Shown: one piece after another, positions 1 to 5,790 of the stretch
Numbering within the stretch: the stretch's first letter is position 1
Layout: each line of letters begins with the position of its first letter
Source of the DNA: Pseudobdellovibrionaceae bacterium
GTDB lineage: Bacteria; Bdellovibrionota; Bdellovibrionia; Bdellovibrionales; Bdellovibrionaceae
Reading direction: 5' to 3'
Length of the DNA: 8,690 bases
Assembly: GCA_014376325.1 (NCBI GenBank)
Contig: JACMRP010000288.1
Location: 1-8,690, forward strand
The notes under the pieces: model-generated
Told to the model about the DNA's origin: nothing
Databases searched by the model: none
Seen by the model: only the letters and a program-made list of their open reading frames with translations
Position numbers and translations under genes: made by a program

Positions 1-127
1 CGTGGTCCGAAGTCGACTTTGTTTTGTTCCATTCTTTGATGCGCTCTTCGTTCAAAGTAAATTAATCTAATCAAAGAAGTTGCGTGAAATGCAGAGGTTG
101 TTTTTCGTTTTCGATGGGCACTGGAAA

Positions 128-197
128 CTGACATCCTGTCAGATGAGGGTCGAACCCTCATACTCCCGCTTCTCCAGAGGCATCACGCCTCTGGAGA
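128..197 (+). repeat. Left three-hairpin unit
   Basis: Hairpin A is CTGACA/TGTCAG (128-133, 137-142, loop TCC). Hairpin B is ATGAGGGT/ACCCTCAT (143-150, 154-161, loop CGA). The linker ACTCC lies at 162-166. Hairpin C is CTCCAGAGGC/GCCTCTGGAG (172-181, 187-196, loop ATCAC), extended to 11 bp by T171-A197. Hairpins A and B abut with no spacer. Confidence 0.8.
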
Positions 198-252
198 CCT
201 TGTTACTGGGAGTTCAATCCGCAATGATTTCAGTAATTGATCGTAAACTCGG

Positions 253-324
253 AACCTTGAGCGTGATGCTCAAGGTTGTCCCGGAGTATGAGGGCGGACG
301 GCCCTCATCTGCCATGGATGGCAG
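253..324 (-). repeat. Right three-hairpin unit, inverted copy
   Basis: In plus-strand order, hairpin C is AACCTTGAGC/GCTCAAGGTT (253-262, 268-277, loop GTGAT, the complement of ATCAC). GGAGT follows at 283-287. Hairpin B is ATGAGGGC/GCCCTCAT (288-295, 301-308, loop GGACG). Hairpin A is CTGCCA/TGGCAG (309-314, 319-324, loop TGGA). Relative to the left unit, stem A has one compensated pair, stem B one and stem C six. Confidence 0.8.
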
Positions 325-329
325 TTAGG

Positions 330-456
330 GCAGAAAGATCCCATCAGAACGTCACCAATTCTGCTCAGGGCAGCTTGGAATCAACCTTGTTGGAATGAAA
401 GAACAGGATTCGCTATGGCTTCATAGAATGTCTAGAATAAGCCGGTGTGAACGTTT
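330..456. other. Further short inverted repeats next to the element
   Basis: Several weaker hairpins follow the paired units: GCAGAA/TTCTGC (330-335, 359-364), CTGC/GCAG with outer CCAA/TTGG (355-378), CAAC/GTTG (383-393), CTATG/CATAG (413-417, 422-426) and GGTG/CACC. Individually each could arise by chance. Together they raise the possibility that the structured region extends beyond 324. No known RNA family was recognised: RNase P, tmRNA, 6S and SRP signature segments were looked for and not seen. Confidence 0.3.
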
Positions 457-492
457 ACAGGCCACCACTTAGTATTCCTGAAGACTTGCTCA

Positions 493-526
493 CGAGAAGA
501 AAAAGAACGAGTTATTTAACACTCGT
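493..526 (-). terminator. Candidate terminator overlapping the stop codon of the secreted protein gene
   Basis: On the minus strand ACGAGT (526-521) pairs with ACTCGT (512-507) around an 8-nt loop containing most of the TAA stop, and is followed by the pyrimidine-rich run TCTTTTTCTTCTC. The stem is short (6 bp) and AT-rich, so this is a modest call. Confidence 0.4.
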
Positions 527-976
527 AATTTGCTTGGAATATTCTTGCTCGGCGGGCTGTGGACTCAACTGAAATGTTTTTTTAGAAACACTTCGTTTCT
601 TAATTCCGTTTTTACTTTGCAAACGACTCTCGCTTAAAACCGAACCGCAGTATTTTTTCAAATAATTTGCGTCATACTGAGGCTGATAGAAATTAGAAAA
701 GTCTTTTCCTTGTTCAGCGGCGAACTTTTTAAAAGACTCCCACTTCATCTTCTTTTTGATACCCTCTTTCGAAAGCTGGGCGAAGCTATTCACTTGCCTG
801 GTGACGTTCAGCAGCTCGTCCATCTTGGCTATTGGGCCCGTCGACGTCAGCTGTGAATTCGGATCCAACTTAGATCGAGTCGCCAAAAGTTCGCAGTAGG
901 TTTGAGATTCCACGCCACGAACAGTTATCGCCGTGAGGAGTCCGCAAATGAGGGTAAAGTATTTCATAAAATTCAT
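512..976 (-). CDS. Small secreted protein of unknown function
   Basis: I do not recognise this 154-residue protein. Residues 1 to about 24 form a Sec-type signal peptide: a lysine at position 5 and a hydrophobic core around FTLICGLLTAITV, with likely cleavage near residues 21-25. Cysteine 11 is followed by GLL and is not in a lipobox, so the product is probably periplasmic or exported, not a lipoprotein. The mature part is lysine-rich, probably helical, with just two cysteines (C28 and C110) that could form a disulfide. The C-terminal 35 residues look disordered and basic. A second ATG at 967 (MKYF) would also serve. Neither start has a clear Shine-Dalgarno sequence. The gene is more AT-rich than its neighbours and stands alone, separated from the GDPD gene by 136 bp. 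It may be a lineage-specific accessory gene. Confidence 0.7.
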   Translation of the reverse strand: MNFMKYFTLICGLLTAITVRGVESQTYCELLATRSKLDPNSQLTSTGPIAKMDELLNVTRQVNSFAQLSKEGIKKKMKWESFKKFAAEQGKDFSNFYQPQYDANYLKKYCGSVLSESRLQSKNGIKKRSVSKKTFQLSPQPAEQEYSKQITSVK

Positions 977-1112
977 AATACTATTTTTAAAACTAGTTTG
1001 CTAGATCGAGCTCTCGCTTTTTCATAGTCTCAATCTGCTACATCATTCCGAATCAGTTTCTTCTCAAATAACAACGGTAAAATTAAATTAACTTGGGATG
1101 ATGGACATCCGG
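977..1112. other. Intergenic stretch upstream of the secreted protein gene
   Basis: No gene is seen. The segment must hold the promoter of the minus-strand gene ending at 512. TTGAGA followed 17 bp later by GATGTA is the best pair I find, but it matches poorly. The left-reading end of the GDPD transcript also lies here. Confidence 0.35.
1077..1110 (-). terminator. Weak candidate terminator after the GDPD gene
   Basis: On the minus strand GGATG (1110-1106) pairs with CATCC (1100-1096) around a 5-nt loop, just after the GDPD stop, and is followed by an AT-rich tract. The stem is only 5 bp and the tract is not a pure T run. Confidence 0.25.
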
Positions 1113-1817
1113 TCAGACCGCAAGCAAAGTGTCCGAAATCACGCTGCCTACACCCAACGCAAAGAGCTCACGGGCGCGCGAAGGATCGTTCACCGTGTAC
1201 GCGGCTAACTGGTAACCGTGGTTTAGAAATTTATCAACACGGTCTGCCGTGCACATCTTTTCGTCCCAGTGCAGGAACTGCGCTTCGCAAAGTGGAAGCA
1301 AACTCATATGCTTTAAAAACCAATAATTCTTTTTTTCGTCGTCTTCGGTGACGAGCAGTGCGCGCGCAACTTCGGGAGCGAGCCCCCGTGCACGGATCAA
1401 ACTAAAAGGATTAAACGACGAAAATACGACCCGCTCTTCGGCTTTGTACTTCTTTACAAGCTTTGCCACTTGGATTTCGAGCGCGGGATCAAGGGCCGAA
1501 TCCGTTTTCAGTTCCACGTTCAAGTTTAACGGAACTTTGCGACTGCGCAGAACTTCTTCAAACGTCGTTACGTTCGGCGCAAAAACGCGCATCTGTTCTA
1601 AGCTCAACCGGTTCACCGCCAAACGAGCCTTGTGCAGTCGTGCGAGAGTATCGTCGTGATATACGACCGGAATAAAATCGCGAGTCAAACGCACGTCAAA
1701 CTCCACCATTTTGCTGCCGTGCTCCCGCGCGGTTTCTAAGGCCTCGAGAGTATTTTCCATCGCGCCCAAAGTGCGGTTTCCGCGATGGGTTTGAAATTTT
1801 GGTTCTTTGAGCATCAT
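1113..1817 (-). CDS. Glycerophosphodiester phosphodiesterase family protein
   Basis: This 234-residue protein is a single GDPD TIM-barrel domain. The family hydrolyses glycerophosphodiesters (deacylated phospholipids) to sn-glycerol 3-phosphate and an alcohol. Visible family motifs are HRG (H11-R12-G13), ENT (21-23), the metal-binding pair in VEFDVRLTRD (E39, D41), the second catalytic histidine in VVYHDD (H54) and a third acidic ligand in NVELK (E102, K104). The C-terminal YTVND and ISDTLL match the usual W-T-V-N and T-D-x-P segments in diverged form. No signal peptide is present, so it should be cytoplasmic like UgpQ, and its length is close to that of short bacterial members. It starts 4 bp after the AsmA-like gene, with its AAGGA ribosome binding site inside that gene's last codons, so the two are probably translated together. 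Two tandem ATGs (1817 and 1814) are possible starts. Confidence 0.9.
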   Translation of the reverse strand: MMLKEPKFQTHRGNRTLGAMENTLEALETAREHGSKMVEFDVRLTRDFIPVVYHDDTLARLHKARLAVNRLSLEQMRVFAPNVTTFEEVLRSRKVPLNLNVELKTDSALDPALEIQVAKLVKKYKAEERVVFSSFNPFSLIRARGLAPEVARALLVTEDDEKKNYWFLKHMSLLPLCEAQFLHWDEKMCTADRVDKFLNHGYQLAAYTVNDPSRARELFALGVGSVISDTLLAV

Positions 1818-1821
1818 GTTT

Positions 1822-3816
1822 TTATTTTTCCTTCAGCGTGAAAACTGGCAAGTCCCGTTTGCCACCAACGATCCATCTTGACTGACCCTTCAGTACTTTT
1901 GCGGTCACCAAACCACTCAAGTAACCCTCTTGGTCCCACGATCCATCAGATGAGACCTTCGCGACAATTCCGCCGCGGTCAATGCCCGTCTGGAAGTTCT
2001 TCCACGCGAGCGCTTTGTCTTTAAATCGTAATTGCGTCGACAAACTTTTCATTGCGAGCTCGTCTTCGGTCATCCATTCCGGGCTGATCAGATCTTTAAA
2101 AACCAGAAAGGCCGGAGACCCCACCCGTACGTTCAGCTTTTGGGCCTGCACCTGCGTGATGATTTCGCCGTTCAAGAAATCGATATTTAATTTCGATTTT
2201 TGCAAGCGCACCCCTTCAACATTGATGTGGTCAGAATTCAAGGTTCCTTTGATCGAGCTCATGCGACCGTCCCTGAATTTAAACTGCAGGTCGCCGTCGA
2301 ATGCGCCGATGTCCCCGCCCGCCGTCATCAAACGCACGACAGAAGGCGAAAGGGTCAGCTCTTTAGCTTTTGCTTTGATGTCGATATTTTTAAATTCGCG
2401 ATCGGCAAGCAACACCAGATCCCCGTCGAAACTTCCCTGGTCCGGCACAAAACGTTTGACCTCAAGCGACCACTGATTTTTTTGCAGAGTCATCTTTCCG
2501 GCAATCTCTTTTAAAGTTTGCAGTTCACGTTGGCCTTTATTTGCGAAAATAAATTCTAGACCGCGATGCATCCCTTCGAATTCAATGTGTTCTGGATCGA
2601 AAATTTTTGCGGAACCCGTGAACTTTCCTAACTGTCCAAGCACGGGTGTCGGGTGCTGTCTGCCCGAAAGAGCTAAAACTTTTTCGATGCCGAGCCTCTG
2701 CACATCCACAACAAAAGGTGCGTAACGAAGCGGCTCTAGCGAAGTCACGTGGATCTCGCTTGTACTTAAATCACCGAGGTCACCTTCTAAATTCAAACTA
2801 GAAACGAACAGACTTGCTTTTTTTATGTCGGCGCTTTTCGAAGTCAGCTTCGCGTTCATCGAAACCCAAACTTGCCGGGCGTTTAGATCATCATTCAACC
2901 AGTGCAGCTTTCGGAAAATCTGGAATATCTGGTTCATCGGAATATGTTTCAGATCTAACTCCGAAGTCAGTGCTTCATCCTTCAGCGAATAATCGCCTTT
3001 CAATTGATAGCTGCCTTCGCGCCAGTTTCCCGATAGGCGGGCTCGCAAAAATTTTTGTGGAAACTCCGTGTATTCTGCCCACACGCTCGCGTGCGAAAGG
3101 TAATCACCGGCGACCTGAGTGTCTTTCATTAAGTGCGTCTGCGCGGTCATTTCGATCACGCGCGGCGAATTTGATTTTAATCGAATGCCGAAACCGCTGA
3201 GCTCCAGTGGATCATCTAATTGCGGAGCGACTAGGCGCAATTGATCGATCAGGATCGCTTCTACTTCTGGAGGCGGAGGGGGCGCGGTTTTTTCGACTCC
3301 GCTCCCGCCCGATGGTCTAAGCGTCACGAACTGTTTTATTTTTGGAGTTTCCGGAGCTGCCGAAGGCGCTGCATTTTCGCAATTTTTGTATCGACTGCGC
3401 AGATAAAAATCAACTTTGCCGCCTTCCACTTGCCGGATAGGGTTTTCCCCTTGAACAAGGGACCACAAAGAAAGCGGCAGACGAATTTCGTCCGCGATCA
3501 GCTGCGGGGACATCCAACATTCGTTCATGGATTCCATGCGCACATCGTAAATGATCACGGCAAATCGAGGCAGCAGTCCGCGATGAAGGCTTAGCTCTGC
3601 CCGCGCAAATTCTACAGTGACGTCTTTGTGTATGCGCGACGCCGCCGACTGAACCATGGATTTTATTTTTGAAGGCGCGGTCATGCCACGCATTGAAAGC
3701 CCTAAGATCAAAGCGATGACGACGCCGAAAAACAGAACCAAACGTCCCGGCTGCTCAGCGATCAGATTTTTTTCTTGGGTATTTTCACGGGGCGTAACTT
3801 TGGGGAAGGACTTCAT
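1822..3816 (-). CDS. AsmA-like inner-membrane-anchored periplasmic protein
   Basis: The protein has 664 residues: a polar cytoplasmic head (1-25), one transmembrane helix (about 26-42, rich in L, V, I, F and G) and a long periplasmic, beta-rich body. The segment at about 66-95 resembles the start of AsmA-type domains (VTVEFARAELSLHRGLLP). The body has many alternating strand-like repeats containing phrases such as FDGDL and GTLNSDHINVEG, typical of AsmA/TamB/YhdP repeating beta-groove proteins. A low-complexity linker at about 148-184, with five prolines at 179-183, splits an N-terminal part from the main repeat part. Cysteines 100 and 146 are both periplasmic. AsmA-like proteins are thought to carry phospholipids between membranes or affect outer-membrane assembly; the role here is inferred from architecture only. 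It lies 59 bp downstream of greA and is coupled to the GDPD gene, suggesting an envelope-lipid role. No good Shine-Dalgarno precedes the ATG, but an in-frame TGA directly upstream fixes the longest start. Confidence 0.7.
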   Translation of the reverse strand: MKSFPKVTPRENTQEKNLIAEQPGRLVLFFGVVIALILGLSMRGMTAPSKIKSMVQSAASRIHKDVTVEFARAELSLHRGLLPRFAVIIYDVRMESMNECWMSPQLIADEIRLPLSLWSLVQGENPIRQVEGGKVDFYLRSRYKNCENAAPSAAPETPKIKQFVTLRPSGGSGVEKTAPPPPPEVEAILIDQLRLVAPQLDDPLELSGFGIRLKSNSPRVIEMTAQTHLMKDTQVAGDYLSHASVWAEYTEFPQKFLRARLSGNWREGSYQLKGDYSLKDEALTSELDLKHIPMNQIFQIFRKLHWLNDDLNARQVWVSMNAKLTSKSADIKKASLFVSSLNLEGDLGDLSTSEIHVTSLEPLRYAPFVVDVQRLGIEKVLALSGRQHPTPVLGQLGKFTGSAKIFDPEHIEFEGMHRGLEFIFANKGQRELQTLKEIAGKMTLQKNQWSLEVKRFVPDQGSFDGDLVLLADREFKNIDIKAKAKELTLSPSVVRLMTAGGDIGAFDGDLQFKFRDGRMSSIKGTLNSDHINVEGVRLQKSKLNIDFLNGEIITQVQAQKLNVRVGSPAFLVFKDLISPEWMTEDELAMKSLSTQLRFKDKALAWKNFQTGIDRGGIVAKVSSDGSWDQEGYLSGLVTAKVLKGQSRWIVGGKRDLPVFTLKEK

Positions 3817-3875
3817 TCAAACATTTTGACGAAGCTTCCCCATGTCGACAAGGCTTTTAGGCTTTATTTTAGGAG

Positions 3876-4352
3876 TTATTTGTATTCGAATGCGAGGATT
3901 TCGTAATCCTTATCGCCCTTCGGACTTTGTACGGTCACGACGTCACCGACTTTTTTCCCGATGAGGGAGCGCGCGATTGGCGACAAGATCGAGATCATGC
4001 CTTGCTTCACGTCTGCTTCGTCAATGCCCACGATTTGGTACGTCGACTTTTCGTTGGATTCTTCGTCCACGATTTTAACGGTCGCGCCGAAAACGATGCG
4101 ATCGGCTTTGATTTCGGAAGGATTGATGATTTCGGCACCCGCCAATTTGCCTTGAATATCGCCAATACGACCTTCAATCATGCCTTGGCGCTCTTTCGCT
4201 GCGTCGTATTCAGCATTTTCACTGATATCGCCGTGCGCGCGAGCTTCTTCGATCGCCTTGATAACCTCTGGACGTTCCTCAAGCATAAGTCTTTTAAGCT
4301 CTGCATCGAGCAGTGCTTTTCCGCGTGCGGTCATCGGAAGTGTATCGGCCAT
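3876..4352 (-). CDS. greA: Transcription elongation factor GreA
   Basis: GreA inserts its coiled coil into the secondary channel of backtracked RNA polymerase and stimulates cleavage of the extruded RNA 3' end, so that transcription resumes. At 158 residues the protein has the standard size. The N-terminal coiled coil (about 1-75) carries the hallmark HGDISENAEYDAAKERQ (40-56), with the catalytic acidic residues D42 and E45 at its tip. The C-terminal FKBP-like domain contains YQIVG, the conserved SPIARSLIGKKVGD stretch and the terminal DYEILAFEY. The ATG has a strong AAGGAG Shine-Dalgarno (4359-4364) six bases upstream. It is the first gene of a minus-strand block with the AsmA-like and GDPD genes and is divergent from the DHH phosphoesterase gene. 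No hairpin terminator is apparent in the 59 bp after it. Confidence 0.97.
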   Translation of the reverse strand: MADTLPMTARGKALLDAELKRLMLEERPEVIKAIEEARAHGDISENAEYDAAKERQGMIEGRIGDIQGKLAGAEIINPSEIKADRIVFGATVKIVDEESNEKSTYQIVGIDEADVKQGMISILSPIARSLIGKKVGDVVTVQSPKGDKDYEILAFEYK

Positions 4353-4386
4353 GACGAACTCCTTGGGTTAGAAAACAGGAGCCAAA

Positions 4387-4415
4387 GTTCTACTGAAATC
4401 TAGACCATTCCGCAA
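4387..4415 (-). promoter_or_regulatory. Candidate promoter for greA
   Basis: On the minus strand TTGCGG (4415-4410) and TAGAAC (4392-4387) are separated by 17 bp, a sigma-70-like arrangement with 3/6 and 4/6 matches. It would place the start of transcription about 25-30 bases before the greA ATG. Confidence 0.35.
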
Positions 4416-4491
4416 TCCTTTTTTTCGCCGTGCAGCAGGCCAAGCTGTCCAGTTTGTGCCAGTCTGGGTAGCCTCACGCCCCAAACCTGAC

Positions 4492-4497
4492 TAAAAT
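4492..4497 (+). promoter_or_regulatory. Candidate -10 element for the DHH gene
   Basis: TAAAAT (5 of 6 to TATAAT), preceded nearby by TG, lies 29-34 bases before the preferred GTG start at 4526. The matching -35 region (TAGCCT) is poor. If it is real, transcription begins near 4503, downstream of the ATG at 4496, which could then not be the start codon. Confidence 0.3.
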
Positions 4498-4515
4498 GGG
4501 GCTTGCTCAAAGACT

Positions 4516-4519
4516 AGGA
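4516..4519 (+). promoter_or_regulatory. Ribosome binding site that decides the DHH start
   Basis: AGGA lies six bases before GTG at 4526, a good position. The upstream ATG at 4496 is preceded by CCAAACCTGACTAAA, with no purine-rich site. Confidence 0.55.
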
Positions 4520-4525
4520 CACAGA

Positions 4526-5509
4526 GTGACAAACATTGTTCAACAGATCCGAAATGCCGACCGAATCCTGCTCTCGACCCACCGCCAATGCGACGGCGAC
4601 GGACTCGGTGCCGAATTGGCCTTGTACTACGCCCTCAAGAAAATGAAGAAGAACGTTCAGATCGTGAACGTCGATGGCACTCCTCGAAAGTACCGGTTCT
4701 TGGGCACCGAAAAAATCATCGCCCTATTTCAAAATAATCCCGTAATGGATTTAAGAGCGGACCTTTGCCTGATCTTCGACACCAATGACGAGCGACTTCT
4801 GGAGCCGCTTTTTTCTGGATTGAAAAAGTCGGTCAAAAAAATTCTGTTTATTGATCACCACCCTCTTTTGCAAAATGGTCCCCAGCCTTCGAAGGATTCG
4901 ATGATCGACATCGCGGCCGCATCGACCGGCGAGATGGCCTACGCGATCATCAAAGAACTCGGCGTAGAGTTCGACGAAGATATCGCGCGTTCTCTTTACA
5001 CGAGCATTACGTTCGACACCCAGCTTTATCGCTACGTCCGAAATTCTTCGCGTTCGCACGAAATCGCGGCCGAGTTACTAAGATACAATATTCAACCGGA
5101 AGAAGTTCATCGCGCCCTGTTCGGGAACCAGACCGTCCAGAAAATGGCATTCCTTGCGAAGGCACTGGGACAGATCGAATACTTCTGCCACGGACAACTG
5201 GCAGTTTTACGACTGCGCGATGCCGACCTGATCGCGCATCATCTAGAGCCCGACGATGCCCGTGACGTCATCGACATGGTCATGAATATCGAAAGCCTCG
5301 AAGCCGCCGTGATGTTTCGCGAAGACGCGGTAGACGAATACAAACTCAGTATCCGCAGCAAAGGCAAGCTGGAGGTTCGCACGCTCGCCGAAACCTTAGG
5401 TGGCGGCGGACACGCGTTTTCTTCGGGCGCGTTTATCAAGGGCAAGTACGGCGATCTTAAAGAACAAATTGTTTCGGATTTAACCCAAAAGATTTCACGC
5501 ATCGCTTAG
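4526..5509 (+). CDS. DHH/DHHA1-family phosphoesterase, NrnA-like
   Basis: This 327-residue protein matches the bacterial NrnA group, Mn-dependent enzymes that degrade oligoribonucleotides of a few bases and, in many members, dephosphorylate pAp. Numbering from the GTG at 4526, motif I is STHRQCDGDGLG (H19, D23, D25), motif II is LIFDTND (D85), the name-giving DHH lies at 110-112 (FIDHHP) and the fourth acidic motif is in SITFDTQLYRY. The DHHA1 substrate-binding domain ends with GGGGHAFSSGA (292-302), the usual GGGHxxAAG loop. All metal ligands are present, so it should be active. Motif I has CDGDG where PDGDA is common. An ATG at 4496 would add ten residues, but GTG has the better ribosome binding site and fits the family N-terminus. 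The BFD-like gene follows after 14 bp, probably in the same transcript. Confidence 0.9.
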   Translation: MTNIVQQIRNADRILLSTHRQCDGDGLGAELALYYALKKMKKNVQIVNVDGTPRKYRFLGTEKIIALFQNNPVMDLRADLCLIFDTNDERLLEPLFSGLKKSVKKILFIDHHPLLQNGPQPSKDSMIDIAAASTGEMAYAIIKELGVEFDEDIARSLYTSITFDTQLYRYVRNSSRSHEIAAELLRYNIQPEEVHRALFGNQTVQKMAFLAKALGQIEYFCHGQLAVLRLRDADLIAHHLEPDDARDVIDMVMNIESLEAAVMFREDAVDEYKLSIRSKGKLEVRTLAETLGGGGHAFSSGAFIKGKYGDLKEQIVSDLTQKISRIA

Positions 5510-5523
5510 GTTGGTTTTGTTTT

Positions 5524-5790
5524 ATGCAAAAACGCAAACGCACGGAAATCATATGTCGCTGCAACAATGTGCCCCGCGCCGTTATTGAAGACGCGATTGC
5601 AAATGGCGGCTGCGATACGCTCAATAAAATATTTGACGAAACGATGGCCGGAGTCGGAGCTTGCGGAGGCTCTTGCAGACGGAAGCTGGGCCCGCTTTTA
5701 GATCACTATCTAGCAACCGGCACCTTTCCCGAAAAAATCGTGGAAGACCTGACCGGCAAAGAACCAAAACCGGATCCTAAAAAAGCCTAA
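5524..5790 (+). CDS. Small BFD-like [2Fe-2S]-binding protein
   Basis: This 88-residue protein is essentially one BFD-like domain. BFD (bacterioferritin-associated ferredoxin) domains hold a [2Fe-2S] cluster through four cysteines and pass electrons, for example for iron release from bacterioferritin, or form parts of larger redox enzymes. The cysteine pattern is ICRCNN (C11, C13) and, after 33 residues, GACGGSC (C47, C51). The helical segment between (RAVIEDAIANGG, about 18-29) and the following RRKL are typical. The second pair is C-x3-C where the family normally has C-x2-C, an odd spacing discussed in the findings. The C-terminal tail (about 72-88) is charged and proline-rich, likely disordered. 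The start is 14 bp after the DHH stop, with only a weak AGG for ribosome binding, suggesting coupling. The partner is unknown: no bacterioferritin gene is in the window. Confidence 0.8.
   Translation: MQKRKRTEIICRCNNVPRAVIEDAIANGGCDTLNKIFDETMAGVGACGGSCRRKLGPLLDHYLATGTFPEKIVEDLTGKEPKPDPKKA

Larger units (their letters stand above)
128..324. repeat. Inverted pair of three-hairpin units (BIME-like or structured RNA)
   Basis: A 69-nt unit at 128-196 (to 197 counting one extra stem pair) and a 72-nt unit at 253-324 are reverse-complement homologues. Read in the same sense each has hairpin A (6-bp stem), hairpin B (8-bp stem beginning ATGAGGG), the linker ACTCC, 5 variable bases, then hairpin C (10-bp stem, loop ATCAC). 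At least eight base pairs differ between copies and all keep pairing, six of them in stem C. That is a strong sign that the folded form is what is conserved. The 56-bp spacer between the units also carries TTACTG/CAGTAA (203-208 and 230-235). A GGAG tetranucleotide flanks hairpin B, as in REP elements, and two inverted units resemble a BIME, but no RAYT transposase gene is visible. A cis-acting or noncoding RNA is the alternative. Confidence 0.75.
1..511. other. Gene-poor left end carrying structured DNA/RNA
   Basis: No convincing protein gene is seen here. The first 70 bases could hold the edge of a neighbouring gene. On the minus strand an ATG at 32-30 opens a frame reading MEQNKVDFGP to the window edge, with a weak GAAGAG 11 nt upstream. 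However, all frames are open over so short a stretch and no choice can be supported. An 82-codon open frame at 80-328 coincides with the hairpin element and is judged spurious. The segment is dominated by inverted repeats, annotated separately. Confidence 0.6.

Noticed and set aside
143..161. A tRNA T-arm (GAGGGTCGAACCCTC looks like one)
   Set aside because: The loop is too short for a T-loop, and no acceptor, D or anticodon arm at proper spacing surrounds it.
128..324. CRISPR array or integron attC sites
   Set aside because: There are only two copies, inverted, without regular spacers, and no cas genes, integrase or attC core sites are visible.
80..328. An 82-codon open frame on the plus strand
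   Set aside because: It covers the paired hairpin units almost exactly. Its codons consist of palindrome arms, it has no ribosome binding site, and the compensatory changes fit structure, not protein.
128..460. RNase P RNA, tmRNA, 6S or SRP RNA, or a group II intron
   Set aside because: None of the signature segments I know for these families was found on either strand, and the symmetry of two inverted units does not fit them.
3840..3875. Terminator between greA and the AsmA-like gene
   Set aside because: The T-rich stretch contains a direct repeat (AGGCTTTTA, then GGCTTTATT) but no inverted repeat that could form a stem.
3927..4403. A 158-codon open frame antisense to greA
   Set aside because: It is a shadow of a highly conserved gene and has no ribosome binding site or recognisable protein features.
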